NCBI GenBank assembly: GCA_023426575.1
Contig: JAFAAL010000017.1
Location: forward strand, 1-24,878
Source: Bacillota bacterium
GTDB taxonomy: Bacteria > Bacillota > Clostridia > Saccharofermentanales > DTU023
DNA: 24,878 bases
Direction: 5' to 3'
Shown here: positions 1 through 7,703 of the stretch, piece after piece
How positions within the stretch are numbered: position 1 is the stretch's first letter
How the letters are laid out: the number at the start of each line of letters is the position of its first letter
Notes under the pieces: generated by a model
Seen by the model: the letters and a program-made list of their open reading frames with translations, nothing else
Told to the model about the DNA's origin: nothing
Database searches by the model: none
Program-made: the position numbers and the translations under genes

Positions 1-222
1 GTCATCGGCTGGTTCCTCAGTATCTTCTCGGGCTCCGTCGTCATTGAGCGTACCTTCGGTCTCAATGGCATGGGCAACCTCTACATCAGCGGTCTGACGA
101 CGAATGACTACGAATTGGTCCTCGCCATGCAGATGTTTTATACCGTCATCAGCCTCGTTGGAGCGCTGGTGATTGACCTCAGCTACGGCCTCGTCGACCC
201 GCGTGTCCGTGTCAACAAATAG
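1..222 (+). CDS. Peptide ABC transporter permease, DppB/OppB family (3' end only)
   Basis: This is an open frame from base 1 that ends in TAG at 220-222, giving the last 73 residues of an inner-membrane permease; the start lies outside the window. The visible stretch contains the typical C-terminal DppB/OppB pattern: a transmembrane start, then VVIERTFGLNGMGNL, then a final hydrophobic segment (residues about 47-62) and the closing LVDPRVRVNK. In the family this subunit pairs with DppC to form the membrane channel of an oligopeptide or dipeptide importer. The next gene starts 10 bases after the stop with its own GGGAGG site, so the two are in one operon. The family call is firm, but the substrate (dipeptide, oligopeptide, nickel) cannot be told from this fragment. 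Confidence 0.9.
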   Translation, partial: VIGWFLSIFSGSVVIERTFGLNGMGNLYISGLTTNDYELVLAMQMFYTVISLVGALVIDLSYGLVDPRVRVNK

Positions 223-232
223 GGAGGTTCAA

Positions 233-2068
233 ATGGCAAAGAAAAAAGAATTTTTCCTGAAGCGTTGGGCCTCGCGCCTCTTCCACCGCGACCGCGAGGA
301 AATGTCGATCCTGGAAGAAGAGGCTCTCCAGAGTCCGTTCAAGCTCGTCCTCAAAAATTTCTGGGCGAACAAGCTCTCGCGCTTTGGCCTCATCGTCTTT
401 ATCATCATCTTTCTCGGCGTGCTCTTCCTGCCGTATGTCATTCAAATTGACCTCGGCTATCAGGACAATACGCAGACGAACGTCCCCCCAGGACTCAATA
501 TGATGAAGGTTCCTAAGGAACTGAAAGAGAATCTCGAATTGATCGAGCCAGGCAATACCTTTGGTGTCGGTCTGGACAAGGATGGCAAGGTCTATACCTG
601 GGGCCATACGAAATTGACAAGTCTTCTCGACCTCGCCGATATTCCTGAGGAAGTCAAGAATACCAAGGTCGTCAAGCTCGCCGTCGGCAGTGACCACATC
701 ACCGCCCTCGACGATAAGGGCCAGCTCTATACCTGGGGTTCGACGAGACTGCAGCAAGATCGCTATCCCCGCGAATTTACAGACATGATGAAGAAGGGTG
801 AGAAGATCGAGCTCGACATGCTCGATGCAGGCATCCAGTTCACAGTCGCCATCGATAAGGGGGGCCACCTCTACGCCTGGGGTAACCAAAACATCAACGA
901 CATCCGTATCAAGGGCCAGTACAAGGACATGCTCTTCAAGAAGGCGACGACCAATACCAATACCTTCATTGCCTTGACTCAGGATGGCGCCGTGGTCTAC
1001 CCCGGCCGTCAAAAGAATACCTTCTCCCGCGTGCCCGAGGGGCTCGATTCAGGAGTTGTCGACATCGCCAGCACCGCTTTCAGTAACTGCGCTGTCAAGG
1101 AAGATGGCACAGTCATCTTCTGGGGCAATCTCCGTCGTGGCGAACGCGATATCCCTGAACACGAGGGCAAGATCATCAAGATCTACGGCGGTCGTAATCA
1201 CTACACGGCCCTGACTGATCAAAATGAGCTCCTCTCCTGGGGCAGCAACTTCCTCGGCCAGACCCGTTATCCCAAGATTAAAAATGATAAGATTGTCGAC
1301 ATTTTCGTCGGCCACCACCAGAACTACGCCGTCGGCGAGTCTGGCAAGATTTATACCTGGGGCCAGAAAGGCTACCTCTTCGGCACAGACGAATACGGCC
1401 GGGATATCCTGACCCGTATTGTCAACGGCGGTCGGATCACCATGACGGTCGGCGCCGTCTCCGTCATCATCTCCCTGATCATCGGCGTCATCATGGGTGG
1501 CATTGCCGGTTACTTCGGCGGCTGGGCTGATATGGTCATCATGCGTATTGCCGAGATCGTCGGCGGCCTGCCCTTCCTGCCCTTTGCCCTGATCCTCTCG
1601 GCCATCATCGGCACGAGAATCTCCGTCGAGCAGAGGATGTACCTCATCATGATTGTCTTAGGTGTCCTCTCCTGGCCTGGCCTCTGCCGTCTCGTCAGAG
1701 CGCAGATCTTTGCACAGCGCGAGATGGAATTTGTCACGGCAGCCCAGGCCCTAGGACTCAAGGAGATCTCCATCGTCTTCAAGCACATCATCCCGAACGT
1801 CATCTCCGTCATTCTGGTTTCGGCGACGCTGTCCTTTGCGACCAGTATGTTGACAGAGTCGACACTCAGTTATCTTGGCTTCGGTATCGCACCTCCGACC
1901 CCGACCTGGGGCAATATGCTGAAGGGGGCCAATGACTCCATCGTCATCCAACAGTACTGGTGGCGCTGGGTCTTTACCTCGCTCATCTTCAGTATCTGTA
2001 CGATCTGCATCAACGTGATCGGTGACGGTCTCCGCGATGCCATCGACCCGAAGAGCTATGAGCGCTAA
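233..2068 (+). CDS. DppC/OppC-type ABC permease with an inserted seven-repeat RCC1-like propeller
   Basis: The product is 611 residues, about twice the usual ~300 for DppC. The start is ATG 233, preceded by GGGAGG at 222-227; the frame is open further upstream but that would overlap dppB. Residues 1-50 are the cytoplasmic N-terminus and 51-70 form TM1. Residues about 101-378 hold seven RCC1-type repeats ending in YTWG, YTWG, YAWG, VYPG, IFWG, LSWG and YTWG. The canonical permease core then resumes at FGTDEYGRD (383-391), with TM segments near 404-427, 437-460, 470-487, 522-544 and 578-598. The EAA loop that contacts the ATPases is at 499-522 (TAAQALGLK then HIIPN). By family topology the TM1-TM2 loop is extracytoplasmic, so the propeller should sit outside the cell near the substrate-binding protein docking face. 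The family assignment is secure; the function of the propeller is unknown. Confidence 0.93.
   Translation: MAKKKEFFLKRWASRLFHRDREEMSILEEEALQSPFKLVLKNFWANKLSRFGLIVFIIIFLGVLFLPYVIQIDLGYQDNTQTNVPPGLNMMKVPKELKENLELIEPGNTFGVGLDKDGKVYTWGHTKLTSLLDLADIPEEVKNTKVVKLAVGSDHITALDDKGQLYTWGSTRLQQDRYPREFTDMMKKGEKIELDMLDAGIQFTVAIDKGGHLYAWGNQNINDIRIKGQYKDMLFKKATTNTNTFIALTQDGAVVYPGRQKNTFSRVPEGLDSGVVDIASTAFSNCAVKEDGTVIFWGNLRRGERDIPEHEGKIIKIYGGRNHYTALTDQNELLSWGSNFLGQTRYPKIKNDKIVDIFVGHHQNYAVGESGKIYTWGQKGYLFGTDEYGRDILTRIVNGGRITMTVGAVSVIISLIIGVIMGGIAGYFGGWADMVIMRIAEIVGGLPFLPFALILSAIIGTRISVEQRMYLIMIVLGVLSWPGLCRLVRAQIFAQREMEFVTAAQALGLKEISIVFKHIIPNVISVILVSATLSFATSMLTESTLSYLGFGIAPPTPTWGNMLKGANDSIVIQQYWWRWVFTSLIFSICTICINVIGDGLRDAIDPKSYER
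533..1366 (+). repeat. Seven degenerate RCC1-like protein repeats within the permease gene
   Basis: Seven repeats lie at residues about 101-130, 146-175, 191-223, 233-264, 275-306, 314-345 and 354-384. Each has a hydrophobic strand, an A-[VL]-x-x-[DN]-G-type turn and a closing [YFV]xWG strand. The WG tryptophans are at 123, 168, 216, 297, 336 and 376; the fourth repeat has VYPG instead. Spacing is 39-48 residues, and seven copies are what an RCC1-type seven-blade beta-propeller needs. The repeats are degenerate in DNA, so this is a protein-level repeat and not a recent tandem duplication. Confidence 0.88.
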
Positions 2069-2084
2069 GTAGGGAGGAGAGAAT

Positions 2085-3080
2085 ATGCCATTATTAGAAA
2101 TCAAACACTTAAAGACCTTCTTTAAGACGAAGCGCGGCACGGTCAAGGCGGTCAACGATGCCTCCTATTCCGTGGAGGCAGGTAAGACGCTCGGCGTCGT
2201 CGGTGAGTCTGGCTCAGGCAAGTCCGTCTCGGCCCTCTCGGTCCTCCACCTCCTCGACGGCAACGGCTATATCGCCGAAGGTCAGATCATCTTCAACGGT
2301 CAGGACATCACCCATCTGCCGCTCAGTGAGATGTACAAGATGCGTGGTAATGCGATCTCAATGATCTTCCAGGAGCCGATGACCTCTCTAAACCCCGTCT
2401 TCTCCGTGGAGAAGCAGGTTGGCGAAGCTTTCCGCATCCACCAGAAGATGTCCAAGGCAGAAGCGGCCAAGGAGGTCGTCAAGATCCTCTCGGACGTCAA
2501 GATTCCGAATCCGGAGATCGTGGCCAAGCAGTACCCCCACCAACTCTCGGGCGGTATGCGCCAGCGCGTCATGATCGCCATGGCGCTCGCCTGTAAGCCG
2601 GATCTTTTGATCGCCGACGAGCCGACGACGGCTCTCGACGTGACGATCCAAGCTCAGATTCTCCGCCTGATGAACGAGCTGCAGAAGGAGAAGGGGACGG
2701 CGATCCTCTTCATCACCCACGACCTCGGCGTCATCAATCAGATGGCAGACGACGTCGCCGTCATGTACTGCGGCCAGGTGGTCGAACTTGCACCGACGAG
2801 AACTATCTTCTCCTCGGCGTCGAAATACTCTCATCCCTATACCGAGGGCCTCTTGAACTCAATTCCGCGCCTAGATACACCGCCTGGCTTCAAGCTGGAG
2901 CCGATCCCCGGCTCAGTGCCCCACCCGCTGGACTTGCCCAAGGGCTGTAAATTTGCCCCGCGCTGCAAGTATGCGACGGAGCGCTGCCTCAACGAGGAAC
3001 CACCTTTAATTCAGGTCGCAGAAGATCAGGAGATCCGCTGCTTCTACCCCTCAAAGGAGGAACGCCATGCAAATCAATAA
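2085..3080 (+). CDS. Peptide ABC transporter ATPase, DppD/OppD family
   Basis: This is a 331-residue cytoplasmic ATPase that powers the adjacent permeases. Walker A is GESGSGKS (40-47), the Q-loop glutamine is Q96 in MIFQEP, the ABC signature is LSGGMRQR (154-161), Walker B is LLIADEPT (174-181) and the H-loop is H212. The C-terminal oligopeptide-transporter domain has four cysteines (C288, C294, C301, C319) in the spacing that carries an iron-sulfur cluster in characterised OppD/DppD proteins. Length is normal for the family. ATG 2085 is preceded by AGGGAGGAG at 2071-2079, 16 bases after the dppC stop. The end overlaps the next ATPase gene by 14 bases, which suggests translational coupling. 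Confidence 0.96.
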   Translation: MPLLEIKHLKTFFKTKRGTVKAVNDASYSVEAGKTLGVVGESGSGKSVSALSVLHLLDGNGYIAEGQIIFNGQDITHLPLSEMYKMRGNAISMIFQEPMTSLNPVFSVEKQVGEAFRIHQKMSKAEAAKEVVKILSDVKIPNPEIVAKQYPHQLSGGMRQRVMIAMALACKPDLLIADEPTTALDVTIQAQILRLMNELQKEKGTAILFITHDLGVINQMADDVAVMYCGQVVELAPTRTIFSSASKYSHPYTEGLLNSIPRLDTPPGFKLEPIPGSVPHPLDLPKGCKFAPRCKYATERCLNEEPPLIQVAEDQEIRCFYPSKEERHANQ

Positions 3081-4764
3081 TCGGACCAAACCTTTATTTA
3101 AGATTAGCAATCTCAAGCAGTGGTTCCCCCTGAAGAAGAAGGGCCTCTACGTCAAGGCCAACGACGGCATCAACCTGACCATCTACCAGGGTGAGACACT
3201 AGGTCTCGTCGGGGAGTCGGGCTGCGGCAAGTCAACGCTCGGCAGAACCCTCCTCCAGCTCTACAAGCAGACCGACGGCCGAACCATGTACTACGGCCGC
3301 CGCCTGGTCGACATCGCACCGCAGTACATGCTGAGAACGATTCAAAAGCTCGACAGCCTCAAGGAAGAGGCTGAAAAGCTGAAGAAGGAAGTCGAGGAGG
3401 CCGAGGCAGAGTATGCCAAGCTCCCCGAGCTCGAACAGTTTAAGCAAGCTGAGGAACTGCAGGAGAAGAGACGCAAGGCCAATGCCGCCTATCTCGACAT
3501 CGTCACGCTGATCGGCGGTCTCTACGTCCTGCAGGATACAGAGTCCGTCAAGCGCCTCTACACGGAACTTTACAGACTGGCCGAAAAGCGGCACAGTCTC
3601 GACATCAAGCGCCGCGAGTACATCGTCGACATCCAGGATGCTGAATATCAGCTGAAGAAGCACAATAAGGGTGAGGCGAGCCTCAAGCGCTACCAAGACA
3701 AGCTGGCAGGTGTCGAGTCAGAGATTGCGACGGTCAAGGAACAGCTCGCGGCCAAGCAGGTCGAGATCGATGAGTTCAAGGCCAAGCACGAGGGCCTCCC
3801 CGGCTTCGCCGAGGCCGAGGCCCGACTGGACCAGGGCATCGACCTGGCCCGCCTGACCTATAACGAAATGCGTCACCTCAGAGTCGACATGCAGTTGATC
3901 TTCCAGGATCCCTACTCCTCACTGGACAGCCGGATGACGGTTGGCCAGATCATCGGGGAGGGCATGCTGACCCACAATTACTTCAAGCGCAACGACGACC
4001 GGATGAAGGAGCACGTCTTGAAGATCATGGCAGACTGCGGTCTCGCCCCCTACTTCTTGCACCGCTACCCCCACCAGTTCTCTGGTGGCCAGAGACAGCG
4101 TATCGGCATCGCCCGTGCCCTCTCCCTGGCGCCCAAGTTCATCGTCTGTGACGAGGCCGTCTCTGCGCTCGACGTCTCGATTCAGTCGCAGATCATCAAC
4201 CTCTTGCAGGAATTGAAAGATCAGCAGAATCTGACCTACCTCTTCATCACGCACGACCTCTCTGTCGTCAAGTACATCTCTGATCGCATCGCGGTCATGT
4301 ACCTCGGCGTCATCGTTGAGCTGGCCTCGAGTGAAGATATGTTTGCCCAGGCGCTGCACCCCTATACAGAGGCACTGCTCTCGGCGATTCCGACAGCGGA
4401 TGAGAATGCCAATCGCGAGCTCGTCGTCCTCGAGGGCGATATCCCCTCGCCGGTCAATGCGCCGCCTGGCTGTAAGTTCCACACGCGCTGCCGCTATGCC
4501 ACAGAGGTCTGTAAGCACGTCGTGCCCGAGATGCGGGAGATTCTGCCCCATCACTTCGTGGCCTGTCACCATCCGCTCAACCATGCCGATGACGAGGCGG
4601 CCCGTGCCTATGAGGGCCAGAATGCCGATCATCCCATCGAAGCGGGACCCGTGGTCGACACCCATGACGACATGAGACTCGAGGCCGAGGCGGAATACGC
4701 CAAGAAGGAACAGGCCGTCGAGCGTGCGCGCGTCGAGCAAGAGGGCTCAGACCGCCAGGTCTGA
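3067..4764 (+). CDS. Peptide ABC transporter ATPase, DppF/OppF family, with long coiled-coil insertion
   Basis: The product is 565 residues, against the usual ~320. Walker A is GESGCGKST (49-57), the Q-loop is LIFQDPYSSLD (277-287), the signature is FSGGQRQR (338-345), Walker B is FIVCDEAVSALD (358-369), the H-loop is H396 and the C-terminal cysteines are C469, C475, C482 and C500. Between the YYGRRLVDI strand (75-83) and the YNEMRHLRVDMQ helix (265-276), where the family has only a short linker, lie about 180 charged, heptad-like residues rich in E, K, L and A. After C500 an acidic tail of ~60 residues follows. The start ATG 3067 lies inside dppD and has AAAGGAGG at 3055-3062. This is the second ATPase of the heterodimer. 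All catalytic motifs are intact, so it should be active. Confidence 0.94.
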   Translation: MQINNRTKPLFKISNLKQWFPLKKKGLYVKANDGINLTIYQGETLGLVGESGCGKSTLGRTLLQLYKQTDGRTMYYGRRLVDIAPQYMLRTIQKLDSLKEEAEKLKKEVEEAEAEYAKLPELEQFKQAEELQEKRRKANAAYLDIVTLIGGLYVLQDTESVKRLYTELYRLAEKRHSLDIKRREYIVDIQDAEYQLKKHNKGEASLKRYQDKLAGVESEIATVKEQLAAKQVEIDEFKAKHEGLPGFAEAEARLDQGIDLARLTYNEMRHLRVDMQLIFQDPYSSLDSRMTVGQIIGEGMLTHNYFKRNDDRMKEHVLKIMADCGLAPYFLHRYPHQFSGGQRQRIGIARALSLAPKFIVCDEAVSALDVSIQSQIINLLQELKDQQNLTYLFITHDLSVVKYISDRIAVMYLGVIVELASSEDMFAQALHPYTEALLSAIPTADENANRELVVLEGDIPSPVNAPPGCKFHTRCRYATEVCKHVVPEMREILPHHFVACHHPLNHADDEAARAYEGQNADHPIEAGPVVDTHDDMRLEAEAEYAKKEQAVERARVEQEGSDRQV

Positions 4765-4787
4765 GCGAGGGAGGAGAGTGCAGAGAA

Positions 4788-5024
4788 ATGATGCTACAAA
4801 AGCGCGTTGAGCGCGCCTTCGCCCTCTTAAAGAACAAAGATAGATTAGAGCAGATGACGCCCGAGGAGCGGGCGGAATACTTTGCCAAGCAGGGTATCAG
4901 CTATGAGAGGGGGGATCTGTTCAGCATGACCATTGCGGCTTGGGCGATCATCTTGCCCCTCGCGCTGATCACCCTCTTGATCGTTGCCGGATTGCCCCTA
5001 CTCCTCATCTGGTTATTTCTGTAA
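4788..5024 (+). CDS. Small membrane protein of unknown function at the end of the peptide transporter operon
   Basis: I do not recognise this family. The product is 78 residues: a charged, basic and amphipathic N-terminal half (1-44, containing TPEERAEYF) followed by a continuous hydrophobic stretch (about 45-78) long enough for one long or two short membrane segments, ending directly at the C-terminus. It starts 23 bases after the dppF stop with GGAGGAG near 4770-4776. The ATG at 4788 is immediately followed by a second ATG at 4791, and either could be used. A terminator begins 5 bases after the stop, so it is the last gene of the operon. Codon use matches its neighbours. A role as a transporter accessory is inference from position only. 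Confidence 0.72.
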   Translation: MMLQKRVERAFALLKNKDRLEQMTPEERAEYFAKQGISYERGDLFSMTIAAWAIILPLALITLLIVAGLPLLLIWLFL

Positions 5025-5028
5025 AATG

Positions 5029-5054
5029 AGAGAGCCCCTCGGGGCTCTCTTTTT
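5029..5054 (+). terminator. Rho-independent terminator of the peptide transporter operon
   Basis: AGAGAGCCC pairs perfectly with GGGCTCTCT around a CTCG tetraloop, followed directly by a T run at 5050-5054. It starts 5 bases after the stop of the small membrane protein. Confidence 0.93.
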
Positions 5055-5056
5055 CA

Positions 5057-7042
5057 ATGGACAGAGAATATCTGCATGAGGGCACGGGCATGAGAGTTCT
5101 CTTTGTCCAGGCGCCCCAGGCCGAGAAATGCTTTAGCCTACAGTTTCGGACTTTGCCCGAATCCGAGAACGGCGTCGCCCACGTCCTCGAACACGCGCTA
5201 CTCTCAGGCTCGCAGAAATATCCGCTGAGGGAGGCTTTTGGCGAATTGTTAAAGGGTTCGCTCAGCACCTTCATCAATGCGATGACCTTTCCGGATCGCA
5301 CGGTCTATCCCTTTGCGACGACGAATGAGCAGGAGTTCATCAATCTTCTCGAGGTCTCGGAGACGGCGGTCCTGGAGCGCCTGACCCCCTATCTTGAGAT
5401 CTTTACAGAGCGCCGCCCAGTCGCGGCCGTGCAAGCCCGGACTAAGTTTCAAGAGCCAAAGCGCGTCTCTACGAGCTATGCCGTGACAGAGAAGGGGCCG
5501 ATGCAGGACTGGTCGGCGCTCGCCTTTGCCCATGGGGAGCCGCAAGATCTCGAGCGCAATCTCGGGCTGAAGCTCCTCTTGGACGCGCTCTTCCACTTTG
5601 AGAGCTCGCCGCTGCGCCGGCAATTGCTCGAGACGGGCCTCCTCCACCAAGTTCAGGCCCAGCTCGAGGAGAGCTTTCTCGAGCCAATGACGAACATTGT
5701 CTTCATGGGCCTCGAGGCCGACAATCACGAGCTGCTGCGCGAGCTGCTCTTCTTCTCCCTCGAAGATTTGGCGAGGCGAGGCCTCGATCCCGAGCTGATC
5801 GCCGCCGTGATCAAGCAGTGGCGCCTGATGATCCTCGAGGGCCTGCCCCAGAGCGAGATGCCCCAGGGCATCCATCTCTCGCTCCTCGCCCTCGAGCACT
5901 GGGACCGCGGGGTCGACCCGCTCGAGCGGCTGGCGCTCAGTGGCCTGCTCGATGCGATTGAGGCGCGAGTGGGGGAGGGCTATTTCGAGAAGCTGATTCA
6001 GACGGAAGTCCTCGACAATATGCAGCGCGTTGAGCTCATCATGACGGCCTCGGAGCAGCTGCAAAAGCGTGAGGTGGAGCGGCTGAAGGCAGAGCTTCGC
6101 GCCCGCTCTGAGGCAATGAGTGAGGCTGAGAAGAAGGAGCTTCAGGAGCGCCTTGCCGCTCTGCGCCTCTGGCAGAACACGCCAGACAGCCCCGAAACGC
6201 TCAGCCGCCTGCCCCGCCTGAGCCTCGAGGATCTCGAAGAGGCCCCAGAGCGTGCAAGCTATCAATTGCTCTCGCGGCCTGAATGCTCCGCGTCCCCCAT
6301 CCTCCAGCTCGAGGCCAAGATCCCTGGCCTCTCCTACCTCCAGCTCGCCTTCCCGCTGCCTGAACTCAGTCGCGACTCTGCACTTACTTCTCTCCCTGGG
6401 CCGTCCAGGCAGATGAGCTCTATGGCTATGCGGCCTATCTTGCGATGCGCGATCGAGCCGAGCAGACGGTGGCGCTGGGGGCTGAGCTGTCTGCCCTCCT
6501 GAGCGATCTTGTAGCCAAGCTCTTTGCCCCTGAAAGGCTCGAGTTGGCCTACAGTGGCGGGGCAGTCGACACAGTCCTCTCAGCCATAGAAGAGGCTTTT
6601 GCCGCAGAGCGCGGCAAGCCTGCACAGACGCGCCTCAATCTCTCTCCCTATCTTCCAAAGGTCAAGAACGAGGAGATTGCAATCCCCTCAGAGCTGAACT
6701 ATGTCGCCCAGGGCTATAATATCGCGGCGCTCGGAGCGAGCTTTTCTCCGGCGCTGCTCATCGCGAAAAAAGTCCTCGAGACGGACTACCTCTGGGAGCA
6801 AGTGCGCGTGGCGGGTGGGGCCTATGGCTGCTTCGTCAGCCTCGAGCGCAGTGGCGATCTCGCATTTGTCAGCTATCGCGATCCGCGATCTGAGATCGGG
6901 CGACAGTCCCCAATTCTGGCAGGAGCTCAGGCGTGCTCTCCCTGCCGTTCAGCTCGCGGAGGTCAGCGCCCTGGCTCCACTCTTTGAAGCTCTGCTCGAG
7001 AAGGATTGCAGCTGTATACTGGGTCCAGGTTCAAAACTTTGA
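5057..7042 (+). pseudogene. Decayed M16C metallopeptidase (insulinase superfamily, PreP-like)
   Basis: Three pieces in two frames read as one family member. Piece one (5057 to ~6385) has the inverted zinc motif HVLEH (residues 42-46), GSQKYPLREAF, KGSLSTFINAMTFPD and, later, the linker WQNTPDSPETLSRLPRLSL typical of M16C. It then jumps to another frame (from ~6385, YFSPWAVQADELYGYAAYL, to ~6900, SYRDP) and back (ALPAVQLAEV to CSCILGPGSKL, ending 7042). Compared with the usual ~970 residues, blocks are missing: roughly 130-150 residues after NLLEV (including the NEM region expected to supply the third zinc ligand), a large block at the first frameshift, and the region before the C-terminal tail. 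The first ATG is 3 bases after a terminator T-run, with no ribosome site. The family normally degrades peptides in the cytoplasm; this copy should be inactive. Confidence 0.88.
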
Positions 7043-7074
7043 TGATATAAAACAAGGGGAAAGGCGTCATCAGC

Positions 7075-7080
7075 TATAAT
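7075..7080 (+). promoter_or_regulatory. Possible -10 element upstream of the ECF sigma leader
   Basis: A perfect TATAAT lies 50 bases before a terminator hairpin and 138 bases before the sigma-factor ATG. No convincing -35 is present at 16-18 bases, so it may depend on an activator or another sigma factor, or may be chance. Confidence 0.35.
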
Positions 7081-7129
7081 GGTCTAAGAGACAGATCCTG
7101 TCCTCAAGGTTCAGAGAATCAAGAGACGA

Positions 7130-7159
7130 GGCTCTCGGGAATAGTCGAGAGCCTTTTTT
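7130..7159 (+). terminator. Terminator hairpin in the leader before the ECF sigma gene
   Basis: GGCTCTCG (7130-7137) pairs with CGAGAGCC (7146-7153) around an 8-base loop, followed by six T. It lies 88 bases after the M16C remnant and 58 bases before the sigma-factor start. It could end transcription of the old peptidase gene, or act on a short leader transcript starting near 7087. Confidence 0.85.
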
Positions 7160-7217
7160 ATTTTGCTCTGAGCCGACAATTTCACGGACTCAGTCGTGTT
7201 ATAGCTAGGAGGTGCTT

Positions 7218-7703
7218 ATGAGCTATTGGCAAGAAGAACTCGCGCGAACTTATCGCCAATATCAGCCGATGCTATATCGGCTGGCCTTTGCCTATATGAA
7301 AAATCGGGCGGACAGTGAGGATCTCGTGCATGACTGCTTCGTGAAATTGCTCGTCAAGGAGCGACATTTTCGAAGTGCAGAACATGAGAAGGCCTGGCTG
7401 ATTACCGTGCTCGAAAATTTGACAAAAGATAAGTTGAAGCAAAAGTCGAGGACAGAGCTGGATTTCAGTGATTTCGAAAACTACCTGGCAAGCACTCAGG
7501 ATGAGTCGACGCATGAGATCTTGCGGACGGTACTGACGCTGCCGGAGCGCCTGATCCTGCCCGTCTATCTCTTCTACTACGAGGGGTATCAGACGGGGGA
7601 GATCGCTCAGATCTTGCGGCGCAATCCCTCGACGGTGAGGAATCAACTGAGTGAGGCGCGGCAGCGGCTGCGCCATCTACTGGAGGTCCAAGATGAAAAA
7701 TAA
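7218..7703 (+). CDS. ECF-type RNA polymerase sigma factor
   Basis: The product is 161 residues, typical of the ECF subgroup, which keeps only regions 2 and 4. Region 2 (about residues 12-75) shows YRLAFAYMKNRADSEDLVHDCFVKLL and the KAWLITVLENLTKD helix. Region 4 (about 100-157) shows LPERLILPVYLFYYEGY followed by the DNA-binding helix-turn-helix TGEIAQILRRNPSTVRNQLS. ATG 7218 is chosen because AGGAGG (7207-7212) lies 5 bases upstream; an in-frame GTG at 7212 overlaps that site. The gene overlaps the next one by 11 bases, the usual sigma/anti-sigma arrangement. It should redirect RNA polymerase when released from its partner. Its target promoters are not visible. Confidence 0.92.
   Translation: MSYWQEELARTYRQYQPMLYRLAFAYMKNRADSEDLVHDCFVKLLVKERHFRSAEHEKAWLITVLENLTKDKLKQKSRTELDFSDFENYLASTQDESTHEILRTVLTLPERLILPVYLFYYEGYQTGEIAQILRRNPSTVRNQLSEARQRLRHLLEVQDEK

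Noticed and set aside
173..232. Longer N-terminus for DppC starting at 173
   Set aside because: It would overlap dppB by 50 bases, while ATG 233 has an ideal ribosome site and gives a normal DppC start.
212..1012. 266-residue minus-strand frame opposite the propeller region of dppC
   Set aside because: No start site signal; the sense strand encodes a continuous permease with intact motifs on both sides.
533..1366. Possibility that the RCC1 repeats are a separate gene or an insertion element
   Set aside because: The frame is continuous from TM1 through the repeats into the permease core, with no inverted repeats, stops or internal ribosome site.
5249..6625. 458-residue open frame on the minus strand opposite the M16C remnant
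   Set aside because: No ribosome site, no recognisable domain and a composition of Leu, Arg and Glu mirroring the sense codons. The sense frames give clear M16C motifs.
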